A stretch of 64,000 bases of DNA from Gordonia asplenii (GTDB lineage Bacteria; Actinomycetota; Actinomycetes; Mycobacteriales; Mycobacteriaceae): the NCBI RefSeq assembly GCF_012933505.1, contig NZ_JABBNB010000016.1, positions 62,001 through 126,000 on the forward strand, read 5' to 3'. The translations under genes and the position numbers were made by a program. The notes below the pieces were generated by a model. It worked only from the letters and a program-made list of their open reading frames with translations, was not told where the DNA came from and made no database searches. Numbering within the stretch: position 1 is the stretch's first letter; the number at the start of each line of letters is the position of its first letter. Positions 53,395 through 62,472 of this stretch are shown here, piece after piece.

Positions 53395-54681
53395 GTGAGT
53401 AACGTCTTCGACCGATTGATCGGCCAGCGCAGCGCTGCGGCCGAACTGTCGGCGGCGGCGCGGGCAGCACTGTCGGTGTCCCGGCGAGCAGACGAAGACA
53501 GCCTCGGCGCGGTGTCGATGTTCGGCTCCGACGCAGGTCAGGTCGAGAATAGCGTCGTCGCGCAGCGTGCGTCGATGACGCACGCCTGGTTGTTCACCGG
53601 TCCGCCGGGCACCGGCCGTTCGGTTGCGGCGAAGTGTTTCGCCGCCGCGTTGCAGTGCCAGACGCCGGACAATCTGGGGTGTGGGGAATGTCGCTCATGC
53701 ACCACTGTGATGAGTGGCACACATGCCGACGTTCGCCATGTGGTGCCCGAGGGGCTGAGTCTGTCGGTTCGGGAGATCCGCGAGATCGTCCAATTGGCGA
53801 GTCGACGCCCCGGTACCGGGCGGTGGCAGGTCGTCATCGTCGAGGACGCCGATCGTCTCACCGAGCAGGCCGCCAACGCCCTGCTGAAGGTCGTCGAGGA
53901 GCCGCCCGCGCGGACGGTATTCCTTCTCTGCGCGCCGTCGGTCGATCCGGAAGACATCTCGGTCACCCTCAAGTCTCGCTGCCGCCACATCGCATTGACG
54001 ACGGCGTCGGTCGCCGACATCGCCGAAGTCCTCACCGCCCACGACGGCATCGCCCCCGACGACGCGCACTGGGCGGCGTCGGTCTGCGGCGGACATATCG
54101 GCCGCGCTCGACGCCTCGCCACCGATCCGTCGGCGCGAGCACAACGGATCGCTGCGCTGGGCCTCGCCCGCGCCGCGACGCGTGATTCGACGGCCTACGC
54201 AGCCGCCGAGGCGCTCGTACGATCGGCAGACGAGGCGGCCAAGGCGATCAGCGCCGAACTCGACGAGGCCGAGACCGAGGAACTCAAGACGGCGTTGGGC
54301 GCCGGCGGAACCGGCAAGGGCACCGCCCGCGCGCCCCGAGGCACCGCCGGCGCACTCAACGATCTCGCGAAGCGACAGAAGTCGCGGGCCACCAGGACGT
54401 CACGCGACGTCCTCGACCGCGCTCTCGTCGACCTCGCCGCGCTGTTCCGCGATGCCATGGTGATGGCGGCGGGCGCTCGGGTGCAGTTCATGCATCCCGA
54501 CATGGTCGAGTCGACGACCACCGGCATGGCCGACTTCGCGTCTGCCGAGCAACTCCTGCAGTGCATCGAGGCGGTACTCGAATGCCGGGAGGCCCTGGAC
54601 GTCAACGTCAAACCGAAGTTCGCGGTCGACGCGATGGTGGCCAAGATCGGTCAGGCGATGCGGACACGGCAACCGCGGTGA
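53395..54681 (+). CDS. holB: DNA polymerase III delta' subunit
   Basis: 428 residues of AAA+ clamp-loader type. The phosphate loop reads GPPGTGRS, with Arg for the catalytic Lys, as expected for the non-hydrolysing delta' subunit. Cysteines CGECRSC near residue 100 form the zinc module, VIVEDADRL is the Walker-B-like segment, and LKSRCRHI is the SRC motif. The C-terminal region includes an Ala/Glu-rich linker. It equals Rv3644c. It is downstream of and divergent from the cyclase, and convergent with ndh. Confidence 0.94.
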   Translation: MSNVFDRLIGQRSAAAELSAAARAALSVSRRADEDSLGAVSMFGSDAGQVENSVVAQRASMTHAWLFTGPPGTGRSVAAKCFAAALQCQTPDNLGCGECRSCTTVMSGTHADVRHVVPEGLSLSVREIREIVQLASRRPGTGRWQVVIVEDADRLTEQAANALLKVVEEPPARTVFLLCAPSVDPEDISVTLKSRCRHIALTTASVADIAEVLTAHDGIAPDDAHWAASVCGGHIGRARRLATDPSARAQRIAALGLARAATRDSTAYAAAEALVRSADEAAKAISAELDEAETEELKTALGAGGTGKGTARAPRGTAGALNDLAKRQKSRATRTSRDVLDRALVDLAALFRDAMVMAAGARVQFMHPDMVESTTTGMADFASAEQLLQCIEAVLECREALDVNVKPKFAVDAMVAKIGQAMRTRQPR

Positions 54682-54718
54682 GCCCCGACGGGGGCACACC
54701 GCGATCGGCTCCGGGGGG

Positions 54719-56008
54719 TTATGCCGCGATGCGTTCGGCTTTGTCCTCGGGCACCCGGATCGGCGCGTAGACCGCGTATCCGGGGCGGCCACGCCCGACG
54801 AACGCGCGAGCCCAGTCGACGAGTGCGCGCGTCCGGTGCTTGAGCCCGGCGAGGTAGTAGAGGTGCACCGCGAGCCAGGTGATCCAGGCCAGCGGCCCGG
54901 TCAGCTTGATGACGTCGCGGACATTCGTCACCGCGCCCAACCGGTTGAGCATGGCCATGCTGCCCTTGTCGAAGTAGCGGAACTCGGTGCCGCGCTTGAT
55001 CTTTCCGGTGATGGTGTCGGCGGCGTGGCGGCCCTGCTGCATCGCAACCGGGCTCTGCCCGGGATAGTCGTGCAGTGACGTCATGTCGCCGATCGCGAAG
55101 ACGTTCGCGTACCCGCCGACGGTCAGATCGGTGTTGATGAGCAGTCGCCCGGCCCGGTCGGTGTCGCAGCCGGTCGTCTCGGCGAGGGCGCCCGCGAAGT
55201 CGGCGGCCCGCACTCCGGCGGCCCAGATGATCGTGTCGGCGTCCAATCGCGTTGTGGCGCCGTCATACTGAATCGTCGCGCCGGTGGCGTCGAGGTCGGT
55301 GACCATCGCTGCGGTCAGGACGGTGATGCCGGCGTCGGTGAGCCGCTCACGGGCGTAGGCGCTGAGGGTACCGCCGTAGGCGGGCAGCACGTCGGCCGCG
55401 CCGTCGACGAGCGTGATGTGCACCTCCTGGTGGAAGTGGCGTTTCGCCAATTCGGCTATCTCCCCGGCGGTTTCGACGCCGGTGGCGCCTGCCCCGACGA
55501 TGACGAAGCTCGCTGCCCGACGCCGCGTATCGGCGTCGACGCTGGTGTCGGCGGCGATCACGAAGTGTTCGTGGATGTGGTCGCGCAGGGCTTTGGCGTC
55601 GTCGGCGGTCTTCAACGCGAAGGTGTACTCGGCGAACTCGGGCCGACCGAAATACGCTTGTGCCGCACCGGTTGCCGCGATGAGCCAGTTGTATCCGATG
55701 GTCACCTCCACGCCGTCCGCGGTCGCGTAGAGCATCTGGGCGGCGGCATCGACGCCGGTGACCCGGGCTTGCAGCGTGTCGACGCCGTCGGGGACGGTGT
55801 CTTGCGTTGCGGTGGCGATGATCTCGGGGTCGAGGATGCCGGTGGCGACCTGGTAGAGCAGTGGCTGGAACAGGTAGTGCTGCGTCTCGCTGACGATCAG
55901 TGCGCGGTAGCCGCGGCGGGCGAGCCTGCGGGCCGCCGCGATGCCGCCGAAGCCCGAGCCGACGATCACAACGTCGGCGGTGTGGTGGCGGATGGCGGTG
56001 GTAGTCAT
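54719..56008 (-). CDS. ndh: type II NADH:quinone oxidoreductase
   Basis: 429 residues. Two dinucleotide folds: FAD in VIVGSGFGGIAAARRLARRG and NADH in VIVGAGATGVETAGEIAELA. IWAAGVRA and the second FAD motif NVFAIGDMTSL follow. The C-terminal WITWLAVHLYYLAG amphipathic helix docks to the membrane. It passes electrons from NADH to menaquinone without pumping protons. ATG 56008 has GAGAGGA 8 nt upstream; ATG 56041 would add 11 residues. It diverges from the LysR gene, which may regulate it. Confidence 0.93.
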   Translation of the reverse strand: MTTTAIRHHTADVVIVGSGFGGIAAARRLARRGYRALIVSETQHYLFQPLLYQVATGILDPEIIATATQDTVPDGVDTLQARVTGVDAAAQMLYATADGVEVTIGYNWLIAATGAAQAYFGRPEFAEYTFALKTADDAKALRDHIHEHFVIAADTSVDADTRRRAASFVIVGAGATGVETAGEIAELAKRHFHQEVHITLVDGAADVLPAYGGTLSAYARERLTDAGITVLTAAMVTDLDATGATIQYDGATTRLDADTIIWAAGVRAADFAGALAETTGCDTDRAGRLLINTDLTVGGYANVFAIGDMTSLHDYPGQSPVAMQQGRHAADTITGKIKRGTEFRYFDKGSMAMLNRLGAVTNVRDVIKLTGPLAWITWLAVHLYYLAGLKHRTRALVDWARAFVGRGRPGYAVYAPIRVPEDKAERIAA

Positions 56009-56146
56009 CGGTGATGTCCTCTCGTGCGTCGAAGCGTTCATTAATTAACAACACCCACTCTGGCGTAGATCAATCCCGAGGTAAAACGCATAGTTTGCAC
56101 GGCAGTTATCTCGATTGCTAATAAATCTGCTGCTACCCTGTGTGCT

Positions 56147-57031
56147 ATGGAACTGCGCCAACTGCGCTACTTCGTGGCCGTCTGCGATGAATTGAGCTTC
56201 AGTCGGGCGGCTAGTCGCAACTTTCTGTCCCAGTCGGCGATCAGTCATCAGATCGCTCGACTCGAAGCGGAGTTGCAAGTCACGCTCTTCGACCGCTCGA
56301 CGCGGCGCGTAGTCCCCACCGACGCCGCCGAACGGCTGGCCCCCATCGCACGTCAGATGTTGGCGCTGGAAGAGATGGCGATCGCCGCGGTCCGACCGGA
56401 TCGGCGTCGAATTCGCTTGGCGGCCAACATGTCTTTCGCCAATCGAGCGATGGCTGCGATCGCCGTGATGCGCGACGCGCACCCTGACGTCGAGGTGGAT
56501 TTCATCATCCGAGACTTCGCCGCGCGGCTGGCGTCGGTGCGATCCGGCGACGTCGACATCGCGCTGATCCGCGGATCGCTGCCCGAATCCGAAGCCGGCG
56601 GGCGAACTCGATTGACGGTGCGGCACCTGTGGTCAGAGGACCTGGTCGTCGGAGTATCCGAGCGGCATCCGTTGGCCGACGTCGAATCTGTTGATCTGCA
56701 ACAACTTTCGCCGTATCCGCTGCTCATGCCGCCGCAGGCTCAGCAGCGGTTGCTACGGTCGGTGATCGCCGATGCGTTCGACGCGGGGGCAGTGGCGGTG
56801 CAGTGGGGGCCGCCGATCGCCGCCGACCGTACGGTCTTGGCCGAACTGGTCAATCATCCCGACGCGTGGACGGTGCTCTACGCGGGCGAGACGACGCCGG
56901 GCGTCCGTGCGCTGTCGATGGCGCCGGGGCTGATGCAGATCGACGTCAACGCCGTCGAGCGCGCCGACGAACCAGAACGGGCGCTGGTGCGTGAGTTGGT
57001 GGAAGTGCTTGTGCAAGAGCCCGATTCGTAG
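56147..57031 (+). CDS. LysR-family regulator
   Basis: 294 residues with the canonical N-terminal winged HTH (MELRQLRYFVAVCDELSFSRAASRNFLSQSAISHQIARLEAELQ in pieces) and a substrate-binding domain split in two lobes. The 138-bp spacer to ndh is AT-rich (ATTAATTAAC, TTATC, TAATAAAT) and probably holds the binding sites and both promoters; no full T-N11-A pair can be called with confidence. Confidence 0.92.
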   Translation: MELRQLRYFVAVCDELSFSRAASRNFLSQSAISHQIARLEAELQVTLFDRSTRRVVPTDAAERLAPIARQMLALEEMAIAAVRPDRRRIRLAANMSFANRAMAAIAVMRDAHPDVEVDFIIRDFAARLASVRSGDVDIALIRGSLPESEAGGRTRLTVRHLWSEDLVVGVSERHPLADVESVDLQQLSPYPLLMPPQAQQRLLRSVIADAFDAGAVAVQWGPPIAADRTVLAELVNHPDAWTVLYAGETTPGVRALSMAPGLMQIDVNAVERADEPERALVRELVEVLVQEPDS

Positions 57032-57035
57032 TCGG

Positions 57036-57179
57036 CTACTTCTCGTCGGCGGTGTCGTCGTCTTCTTCTTTGAGCGGATCGTAGCCACCGGGGACGCCTT
57101 CGAGGACGGTCAACTCATTGTCGATCGCGGCAGCCACCGCCTTGACTTCGTCCTTGATCTTCTTGCCGATGTTCGACAT
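57036..57179 (-). CDS. 47-residue acidic conserved-looking protein
   Basis: MSNIGKKIKDEVKAVAAAID leads a predicted amphipathic helix, then ELTVLEGVPGGYDPLK and a strongly acidic end (EEDDDTADEK). The start at 57179 has an ideal GAGGAGAA 7 nt upstream, which sets the frame; a longer reading to 57368 lacks support. Function unknown. It is convergent with the LysR gene, 5 bp apart. Confidence 0.75.
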   Translation of the reverse strand: MSNIGKKIKDEVKAVAAAIDNELTVLEGVPGGYDPLKEEDDDTADEK

Positions 57180-57303
57180 CGTGTTCTCCTCGCCGCCGAC
57201 TCGTGTCTGTCCACTATATGGAGTCGGGTGCCGCGAGGGGGCGAGGGGTGTTGATAGGTTCAAGTTAGCGTGGCAAAAGCTGCGGCGACAGGGAGGATCG
57301 AAC

Positions 57304-57729
57304 ATGAAAGTGATGGCAGGGGTGCTTGCCGTTGCGGCGGCGGCGTCAGCGTTGGCGGTCTCGGGCACTGGGGCGGCGGACGCGGCGGGGCGGCCGTCGG
57401 TTCGGGCCTGTGCGGTGCTGGAGAACGGACGGCCCTACGTCGGGCCGATGACTCTGGAGCGTCGGACGAACAACTGGACGCGCACACTCAACTCGGCGCC
57501 GAGTGGCTGCATGATCTGGCAGAACCTGTCGCCGGGACGAGCGTTTCGCGTCGAAGTGAACTACGGCGGGTACTGCAATCGGCCCTACAACGGCAACAGC
57601 ACGATCCAAACCCCGGGAACGGCGATGACGACCACCGGCGCCACGCCGTGGAAGGTAACGGGACCGTCGGGGCAGCTGCAACTGGGCACGTTCGTGGTCC
57701 GGACGATAGCGACGACCTGCTACTCCTGA
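57304..57729 (+). CDS. secreted protein of unknown function
   Basis: 141 residues with a signal peptide: MKVMAGVLAVAAAASALAVS core and a cleavage region ADAAG near residue 28. The mature part has four cysteines (RACAVL, SGCMIW, GGYCNR, TTCYS), enough for two disulphides, and a Thr/Gly-rich middle. GGGAGG precedes ATG 57304. It is probably a small beta-rich exported protein; no family recognised. A bidirectional terminator follows. Confidence 0.8.
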   Translation: MKVMAGVLAVAAAASALAVSGTGAADAAGRPSVRACAVLENGRPYVGPMTLERRTNNWTRTLNSAPSGCMIWQNLSPGRAFRVEVNYGGYCNRPYNGNSTIQTPGTAMTTTGATPWKVTGPSGQLQLGTFVVRTIATTCYS

Positions 57730-57736
57730 GATGGCA

Positions 57737-57769
57737 AAAGCCCCGGTCACGCGATGTGACCGGGGCTTT
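57737..57769. terminator. bidirectional terminator
   Basis: AAAGCCCCGGTCAC and GTGACCGGGGCTTT form a perfect 14-bp stem with a 5-base loop. It serves the secreted-protein gene and the convergent cold-shock gene. Confidence 0.9.
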
Positions 57770-57793
57770 CAGGTTCTAGTCGGCCGTGAGGCT

Positions 57794-58000
57794 CTACAGA
57801 ACGCTCACGTTCGTGGCCTGAGGACCCTTCTGGCCCTGCTCGATGTCGAATTCAACTCGCTGCGCCTCTTCGAGGTTGCGGAATCCGCTTCCCTGGATCG
57901 CAGAGTAGTGAACGAAGACGTCACCGGTGTTGCTGTCGTCGGGAGCGATGAAGCCGAAGCCCTTTTCGCCGTTGAACCACTTGACGGTTCCTTGTGCCAT
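57794..58000 (-). CDS. cold-shock protein, second copy
   Basis: 68 residues, intact RNP1 KGFGFI and RNP2 VFVHYS, differing from the csp at 46879 mainly in a DSNTGD loop and the C-terminus ([14 protein letters not shown]). GAAGGAAG lies upstream in a leader of at least 50 bases, where TATAGT (58060-58065, minus strand) is a possible -10. It is expressed alone. Confidence 0.95.
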   Translation of the reverse strand: MAQGTVKWFNGEKGFGFIAPDDSNTGDVFVHYSAIQGSGFRNLEEAQRVEFDIEQGQKGPQATNVSVL

Positions 58001-58217
58001 GTTGCTTTACTACTTCCTTCAGTGAGGGATCAGGTAGATCCCGGCGTTCAGTGTTACACACTATAGGGCTTTGTGCACCATCGTGCCGGTTGAAATCATG
58101 AGGATCGGTAACCGTCGGTGGTGTGACCTGGTCGAATGTCCAGCAAGATTGCGTTGGCGGTCACCGTGTCGCGTGCCATGGAGACCGCGTCCGCCCGAAG
58201 TTTGCGCCGGCCGCCTG

Positions 58218-59501
58218 TCACCCCCGTGCTTGACTGATCGCGACAACGGATCCGAATCTCGGGGAGGGCGTGTTCGTATGCGAAATGACAGGTGGTGGAT
58301 TCTGGCGATGCTCGTCGGGATCCTGGCCGATCCGACCGCCTAAAGTCACCGACTGAAAACCGCACGGGAACGTTTCTCCGAGGGCTGGCTGCCCCCGGCG
58401 GCCCTGCGCGGTGCGGTTCTCAGCGCTGGCCTGGCCTAGAGCGAACAGGATTGCGCCGAGGTCGTCGCGATCAACCGGCGGCGACGATTCGAGGTCGAGT
58501 CCCAAGTTCAGCGGGAATTGCTCATCGTCCAGCAGAACGCGGATACGCGCCTCGATCGTCTCGATCGTCCGCCGACGCTCGGAGAGATCGAGCAGCAGGC
58601 GATGTTGAGCCTCGGCGGTGATTTCCAGCATATCGATCAAATAGGGCGTCAGATCTGCGCGGTTCAACGGATTCTCGGCGTCGGCGAACGCTCGGTAGTA
58701 GCGGTCCTTGTTGTCGGCGACGGTCGCCGACAAAGCCAGGCTCGCATACGGAGCCAATACCTGTCGCAGGTCCAGTGTGAGCAGGTAGCGTCCGGTCCGG
58801 CCGTTGCCGTCGTAGAACGGGTGCACGTACTCGAAGATGAAATGCGCGACCACTGCTCTGATCAGCCGGGGGATCGAGTCGTCGCGCCCCTGACTCAGCA
58901 TGAGAGTCAGGGCCTCGTCGATCGCCGACTCGGGTAACACGCCGGTATGTACGACCTTGGTTCTTGATTCGATCGACACCGGTCCTCGTCGGAACCGAAG
59001 TCCGTCGGGTACGTCGTCGTCGCGAACCTCGCCCTGAGTTATCGCGTCGTAGACAGTCCGGACGTCGTCGAGCGTCTGCGGACTCTCGGCTTCGTCGTCG
59101 CCGATGCCGAGATAGAGCCGCACCATCTCCGTGAACCGCTGGTCCGACGTGGACTGTCCCGCCCGCACCGCCTTGATTGCCTCGCTGATCTCCTTGCGGG
59201 TCGAGCGGACCTGCTCGATCTCGTTCGTCGCCTGGACCTCGTCGATCACCATGCGATGCAGGTAGTGGTAGCGTGCGCGGTCTGGCAGGCCGCCCCACTC
59301 GGCCCGAGTCTTCGGCTCGAAACTCATGATTCGTTCGATCAGCACCGCGATTTCAGGTGTCATCAGCGCGAACATCGCGTATTCGCCGATCATCAAGTCC
59401 CAGTGGATGGCGGCGGGCGAGTCCCGTCGGGCTCGTTCCTCGGCGTCGGCACCGGCACGATCTCGTTGGTGAAAGATCGACTTCAACGTCCGATACGGCA
59501 T
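58218..59501 (-). CDS. Fic-domain protein (putative AMP-transferase)
   Basis: 427 residues. The Fic core motif HPFYDGNGRTGRYLL is complete (catalytic His, acidic Asp, phosphate-binding NGRTGR). The N-terminal inhibitory-type helix reads ATNEIEQVRSTRKEI, where the usual Gly or Asn after Glu is Gln. Fic proteins transfer AMP or related groups to Ser/Thr/Tyr. The last ~85 residues (after ESSPPVDRDDLG) look unlike the family and are rich in Gly, Pro and Arg. They may come from a mutated stop or frameshift. GAGAGGA precedes ATG 59501. It stands alone, near tRNA-Thr. Confidence 0.85.
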   Translation of the reverse strand: MPYRTLKSIFHQRDRAGADAEERARRDSPAAIHWDLMIGEYAMFALMTPEIAVLIERIMSFEPKTRAEWGGLPDRARYHYLHRMVIDEVQATNEIEQVRSTRKEISEAIKAVRAGQSTSDQRFTEMVRLYLGIGDDEAESPQTLDDVRTVYDAITQGEVRDDDVPDGLRFRRGPVSIESRTKVVHTGVLPESAIDEALTLMLSQGRDDSIPRLIRAVVAHFIFEYVHPFYDGNGRTGRYLLTLDLRQVLAPYASLALSATVADNKDRYYRAFADAENPLNRADLTPYLIDMLEITAEAQHRLLLDLSERRRTIETIEARIRVLLDDEQFPLNLGLDLESSPPVDRDDLGAILFALGQASAENRTAQGRRGQPALGETFPCGFQSVTLGGRIGQDPDEHRQNPPPVISHTNTPSPRFGSVVAISQARG

Positions 59502-59757
59502 CTGATCTCCTCTCGCACCAACATGAAATAGCTGCTTAGATATCCAGTTCTATTTGAACCAAGAGTCGCTGTAGATCAAATAGAGGGCGGTTGGAGGACC
59601 GATCTTCATCGTCAACGGCCGAGTGAAGCGTTCAGAACCAGTCGAGGGCTGCGATAGTCCGCTGGTCGTGGCCGCGCATCGGCTCGCTCTTCGGTAGGCG
59701 TGCGGCGCGTGCTCGACACTCGCACCGCGCCATGTCGGACCCATAAGTCCCCGAACG
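59502..59757. other. spacer downstream of tRNA-Thr
   Basis: There is no credible gene. A 98-residue frame here starts inside the tRNA and is an artefact. GC is lower than average at 59520-59580. I see no duplicated tRNA end that would mark an integrated element. Confidence 0.5.
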
Positions 59758-59789
59758 AAAAAACGGGGTTCCGAATGATCGGAACCCCG
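59758..59789 (-). terminator. terminator of tRNA-Thr
   Basis: On the minus strand CGGGGTTCCG and CGGAACCCCG form a perfect 10-bp stem followed by six T residues, 22 bp beyond the tRNA 3' end. Confidence 0.9.
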
Positions 59790-59810
59790 GCGTGACCTGC
59801 GAGAACTCGG

Positions 59811-59883
59811 AGCCGCCCAGGGGAATCGAACCCCTGACCTATTCATTACGAGTGAATTGCTCTACCGACTGAGCTAGGGCGGC
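59811..59883 (-). tRNA. tRNA-Thr (anticodon CGT)
   Basis: 73 nt on the minus strand. Acceptor arms GCCGCCC and GGGCGGC pair with discriminator T. The D arm is GCTC...GAGC. The anticodon stem ATTCA/TGAAT encloses CTCGTAA, anticodon CGT reading ACG. The T arm is AGGGG-TTCGATT-CCCCT. CCA is not encoded. Confidence 0.97.
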
Positions 59884-59977
59884 GTGCTACCTCTCGGCAG
59901 CGCTCACGAGTGTAACGACCCAGGGTGCCGAATCTCAAACCGGCTGGATACGACGTCGACGCTCGTATGGTGAAGGT

Positions 59978-60289
59978 ATGGCTGCGAATCGTCCCGAACC
60001 GATGGATCCCGAAGAAGTCGCGCGTGTCATCGCGGTGCCCTGGCGGGTCGTCGACAACACCGTCCACGCGGAATTTCTCACCCGAACGATGGTCGTCGGC
60101 GGCCAGATGGTTGCCCGGGCGATCGACGCCGCCGAAGCGCTCAATCATCACCCCGACATCGACTTACGTTATGCGACAATCCATTTCGTGATTTCTACGC
60201 ACAGCGTCGGGGCGCTCACCGCGCTCGACGTCGAACTCGCCGCACAGATTTCGGCGATCGCGACAGAGCTCGGCGTCGACCCCGCGTAA
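59978..60289 (+). CDS. 4a-hydroxytetrahydrobiopterin dehydratase (pterin carbinolamine dehydratase)
   Basis: 103 residues, the family's normal size. The active-site pattern is complete: EALNHHPDIDLRYATIHFVIST with His-His-Pro and a distal His, then LTALDVELA. It dehydrates 4a-hydroxytetrahydropterin. No aromatic amino acid hydroxylase is adjacent, so the in vivo substrate may be another pterin. ATG 59978 lies about 95 bp after the divergent tRNA gene. Confidence 0.92.
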   Translation: MAANRPEPMDPEEVARVIAVPWRVVDNTVHAEFLTRTMVVGGQMVARAIDAAEALNHHPDIDLRYATIHFVISTHSVGALTALDVELAAQISAIATELGVDPA

Positions 60290-60304
60290 TTCCGGACAGC
60301 GAAA

Positions 60305-60329
60305 AGGCGCCACCGCGCAGGTGGCGCCT
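60305..60329. terminator. hairpin terminator
   Basis: AGGCGCCACC and GGTGGCGCCT pair perfectly around GCGCA, preceded by AAAA, so T4 follows on the minus strand. It separates the dehydratase gene and the convergent malic enzyme gene. Confidence 0.85.
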
Positions 60330-60342
60330 GTCTCGGTGATGA

Positions 60343-61545
60343 CTATGCGACGCCGTCGGCGCGCGCGGCCTCGGCGACAGCCGCTGACACCGCGGGTGCG
60401 ACGCGCGGATCGAGTGGGCTCGGCACGATCTTGTCGCGTGCCAGGTCGTCGGCGACGACCGACAGGATCGCCTCGGCCGCGGCGATCTTCATGTTCTCGG
60501 TGATCCGACGGGCGCCGGCGTCGAGCGCTCCGGCGAAGACTCCGGGGAAGGCGAGGACGTTGTTGATCTGGTTGGGGAAGTCGGAGCGGCCGGTCGCGAC
60601 GACGGCGGCGTACTTGGCCGCAACCGTCGGGTGGATCTCGGGATCCGGGTTGCTCAGCGCGAAGACGATGGCGTCGTCGTTCATCGAGGCGATGAGCTCC
60701 TCGGCGATCTGGCCGGCCGACACGCCCAGGAACACGTCGGCCCCGGCCAGTGCGTCGGCGGCGGTGCCGCTCACACCGCGCGGGTTGGTGCGCGACGCCA
60801 GGTCGGTCTTGACCGGAGTGAGGTCGGTGCGGTCGCTGCTGACGACGCCGCGTGAATCGAGCACGATGACGTCGCTGATGCCCGTGGCGAGCAGGATGTT
60901 CGCGCAGGCGACGCCGGCCGCACCGGCACCGGAGATGACGACCTTGAGGTCGGCGAATTCGCGATCGAGCACCCTGACCGCACCCTTGAGGGCGGCCAGA
61001 ACCACGATTGCGGTGCCGTGCTGATCGTCGTGCATGACGGGACAGTCGAGAGCTTCGATGACCCGCTGCTCGATCTCGAAGCAGCGCGGCGCGGAGATGT
61101 CTTCCAGGTTCACCGCTCCGAAGCTCGGACGCAGACGGATCAGGGTTTCGACGATTTCGTCGGGGTCCTTGGTGTCGAGGACCAGCGGGATCGAGTTCAG
61201 TCCGGCAAAGGAGCGGAACAGAGCGGCTTTGCCCTCCATGACCGGCAGCGATGCGCGCGGGCCGATGTCTCCGAGGCCGAGAACCGCCGAACCGTCGCTC
61301 ACGACGGCGACGAGGCGGTTGGTCCAGGTGTACTTGTCGACCAGCTCCGGCTCGGCGGCGATGGCGCGCGATACCTGCGCGACGCCGGGCGTGTAGGCGA
61401 TCGACAGGTCACGCTGCGTATCGATCGGTGCGCTCAGCTCGACCGACAGCTTGCCGCCGATATGGGCCTCGAACACCTCGTGATCGGTGATCGGGACCGG
61501 TGTCTCGGCCGGCTGCGTGCTGGGGTCATTCGCCGTGCTGGTCAC
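60343..61545 (-). CDS. malic enzyme (oxaloacetate-decarboxylating malate dehydrogenase)
   Basis: 400 residues, the short two-domain bacterial form without the phosphotransacetylase tail. Signatures are AYTPGVAQVS, GLGDIGPRASLPVMEGK, MHDDQHGTAIV and the nucleotide fold VISGAGAAGVACANIL. It converts malate to pyruvate and CO2 with NAD(P)+. GTG 61545 is favoured since AAGGAG lies 5 nt upstream; GTG 61551 would overlap that site. It is transcribed alone. Confidence 0.94.
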   Translation of the reverse strand: MTSTANDPSTQPAETPVPITDHEVFEAHIGGKLSVELSAPIDTQRDLSIAYTPGVAQVSRAIAAEPELVDKYTWTNRLVAVVSDGSAVLGLGDIGPRASLPVMEGKAALFRSFAGLNSIPLVLDTKDPDEIVETLIRLRPSFGAVNLEDISAPRCFEIEQRVIEALDCPVMHDDQHGTAIVVLAALKGAVRVLDREFADLKVVISGAGAAGVACANILLATGISDVIVLDSRGVVSSDRTDLTPVKTDLASRTNPRGVSGTAADALAGADVFLGVSAGQIAEELIASMNDDAIVFALSNPDPEIHPTVAAKYAAVVATGRSDFPNQINNVLAFPGVFAGALDAGARRITENMKIAAAEAILSVVADDLARDKIVPSPLDPRVAPAVSAAVAEAARADGVA

Positions 61546-61768
61546 GGTCACTCCTTAGTAAAGGCGGGTCGCGGATCTAACGCCACTACTGTGGCGGTCA
61601 CGAGGGGCAGGCGCGTCGTTGCGCTACGAGAAGTTGCGGGTTGAGGTCGGCACCGGGTCGGGGCGTCCCATTGCGTTGCCTCGCTTCCGCGGTGATTCGG
61701 GTCACGATTGCCGCGTCGCGAGACGCTCAAAGTCTGCCACCGACTGATATCCATGGCAACCGCCAAGA

Positions 61769-61781
61769 ATACAACTTGTAT
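61769..61781. promoter_or_regulatory. GntR-type operator candidate
   Basis: ATACAA-C-TTGTAT is a perfect palindrome 32 bp upstream of the GntR start, in an AT-rich stretch. It fits the short dyads bound by FadR-subfamily GntR regulators and suggests autoregulation of the GntR-MFS operon. Confidence 0.6.
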
Positions 61782-61812
61782 CTATGTTGCATCCTTGGCT
61801 ACGCTAACGTTC

Positions 61813-62472
61813 ATGAGCCCCGAACCGACCGCGGCGACCAGGGTCTATGACGTCGTCAAAGAGAAGATCCTGACTACCGAAATCGCCGGCGGTGAGTTGA
61901 TCAGCGAGGGTGACATCGCGCGACTGTGCGAAGTCAGCCGCACGCCGGTACGCGAGGCATTTCTCCGGCTCGAATCGGAAGGCTGGATGCGTCTGTATCC
62001 CAAGCGCGGCGCGCTGGTCCTGCCGATCACCGAACGAGAAGCGGGCGATGTCCTGCAGGCGCGGCTGCTGCTCGAAGGCCATGCGGTCGCGCGCATCGTC
62101 GACCGGCCCGCTGTCCACGCCGTTCTGCTCGACGACCTGCGCGCCAACCTCGCCGAACACCGGGGAGTCGGGACGTCGGACATTGCGACCTTCTCGCGCG
62201 TCGACGCTCAGTTTCACCAGCTCATCGTCGCTGCCGGCGACAATCCCCTGATCGCGGGATTCTTCGCCAGTCTCGGCGAACGACACCGGCGCATGACCAC
62301 CGCGAGTGTGCACCGCGACCCCGGTGTCACCGGCCGCATCCTCGACGAGCACGCCGCGATCATCGACGCCATCGCGTCCGGTGATCCCGCGGTCTTCGAC
62401 GCCGCGCTGTCCGCGCACCTGGTGTCGGTGCACCACAACCACCCGCCAGCCCACGCCCAAGGAAACCGATGA
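61813..62472 (+). CDS. GntR-family regulator, FadR/FCD subgroup
   Basis: 219 residues. The winged HTH covers about residues 5-70 (ISEGDIARLCEVSRTPVREAFLRLESEGWMRLYPKRGALV). The FCD domain follows, with His ligands in DAQFHQLI, EHAAIIDAI and LSAHLVSVHHNH. It overlaps the MFS gene by ATGA, so it probably senses the MFS substrate. ATG 61813 fits the conserved start. Confidence 0.92.
   Translation: MSPEPTAATRVYDVVKEKILTTEIAGGELISEGDIARLCEVSRTPVREAFLRLESEGWMRLYPKRGALVLPITEREAGDVLQARLLLEGHAVARIVDRPAVHAVLLDDLRANLAEHRGVGTSDIATFSRVDAQFHQLIVAAGDNPLIAGFFASLGERHRRMTTASVHRDPGVTGRILDEHAAIIDAIASGDPAVFDAALSAHLVSVHHNHPPAHAQGNR

Noticed and set aside
59550..59846. 98-residue frame beginning MNRSGVRFPWAAP
   Set aside because: Its start is the translated T arm and acceptor of tRNA-Thr, a well-known artefact.
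59811..59883. tRNA-Thr as the attachment site of an integrated element containing the Fic gene
   Set aside because: No second copy of the tRNA 3' end and no integrase gene are visible on either side.
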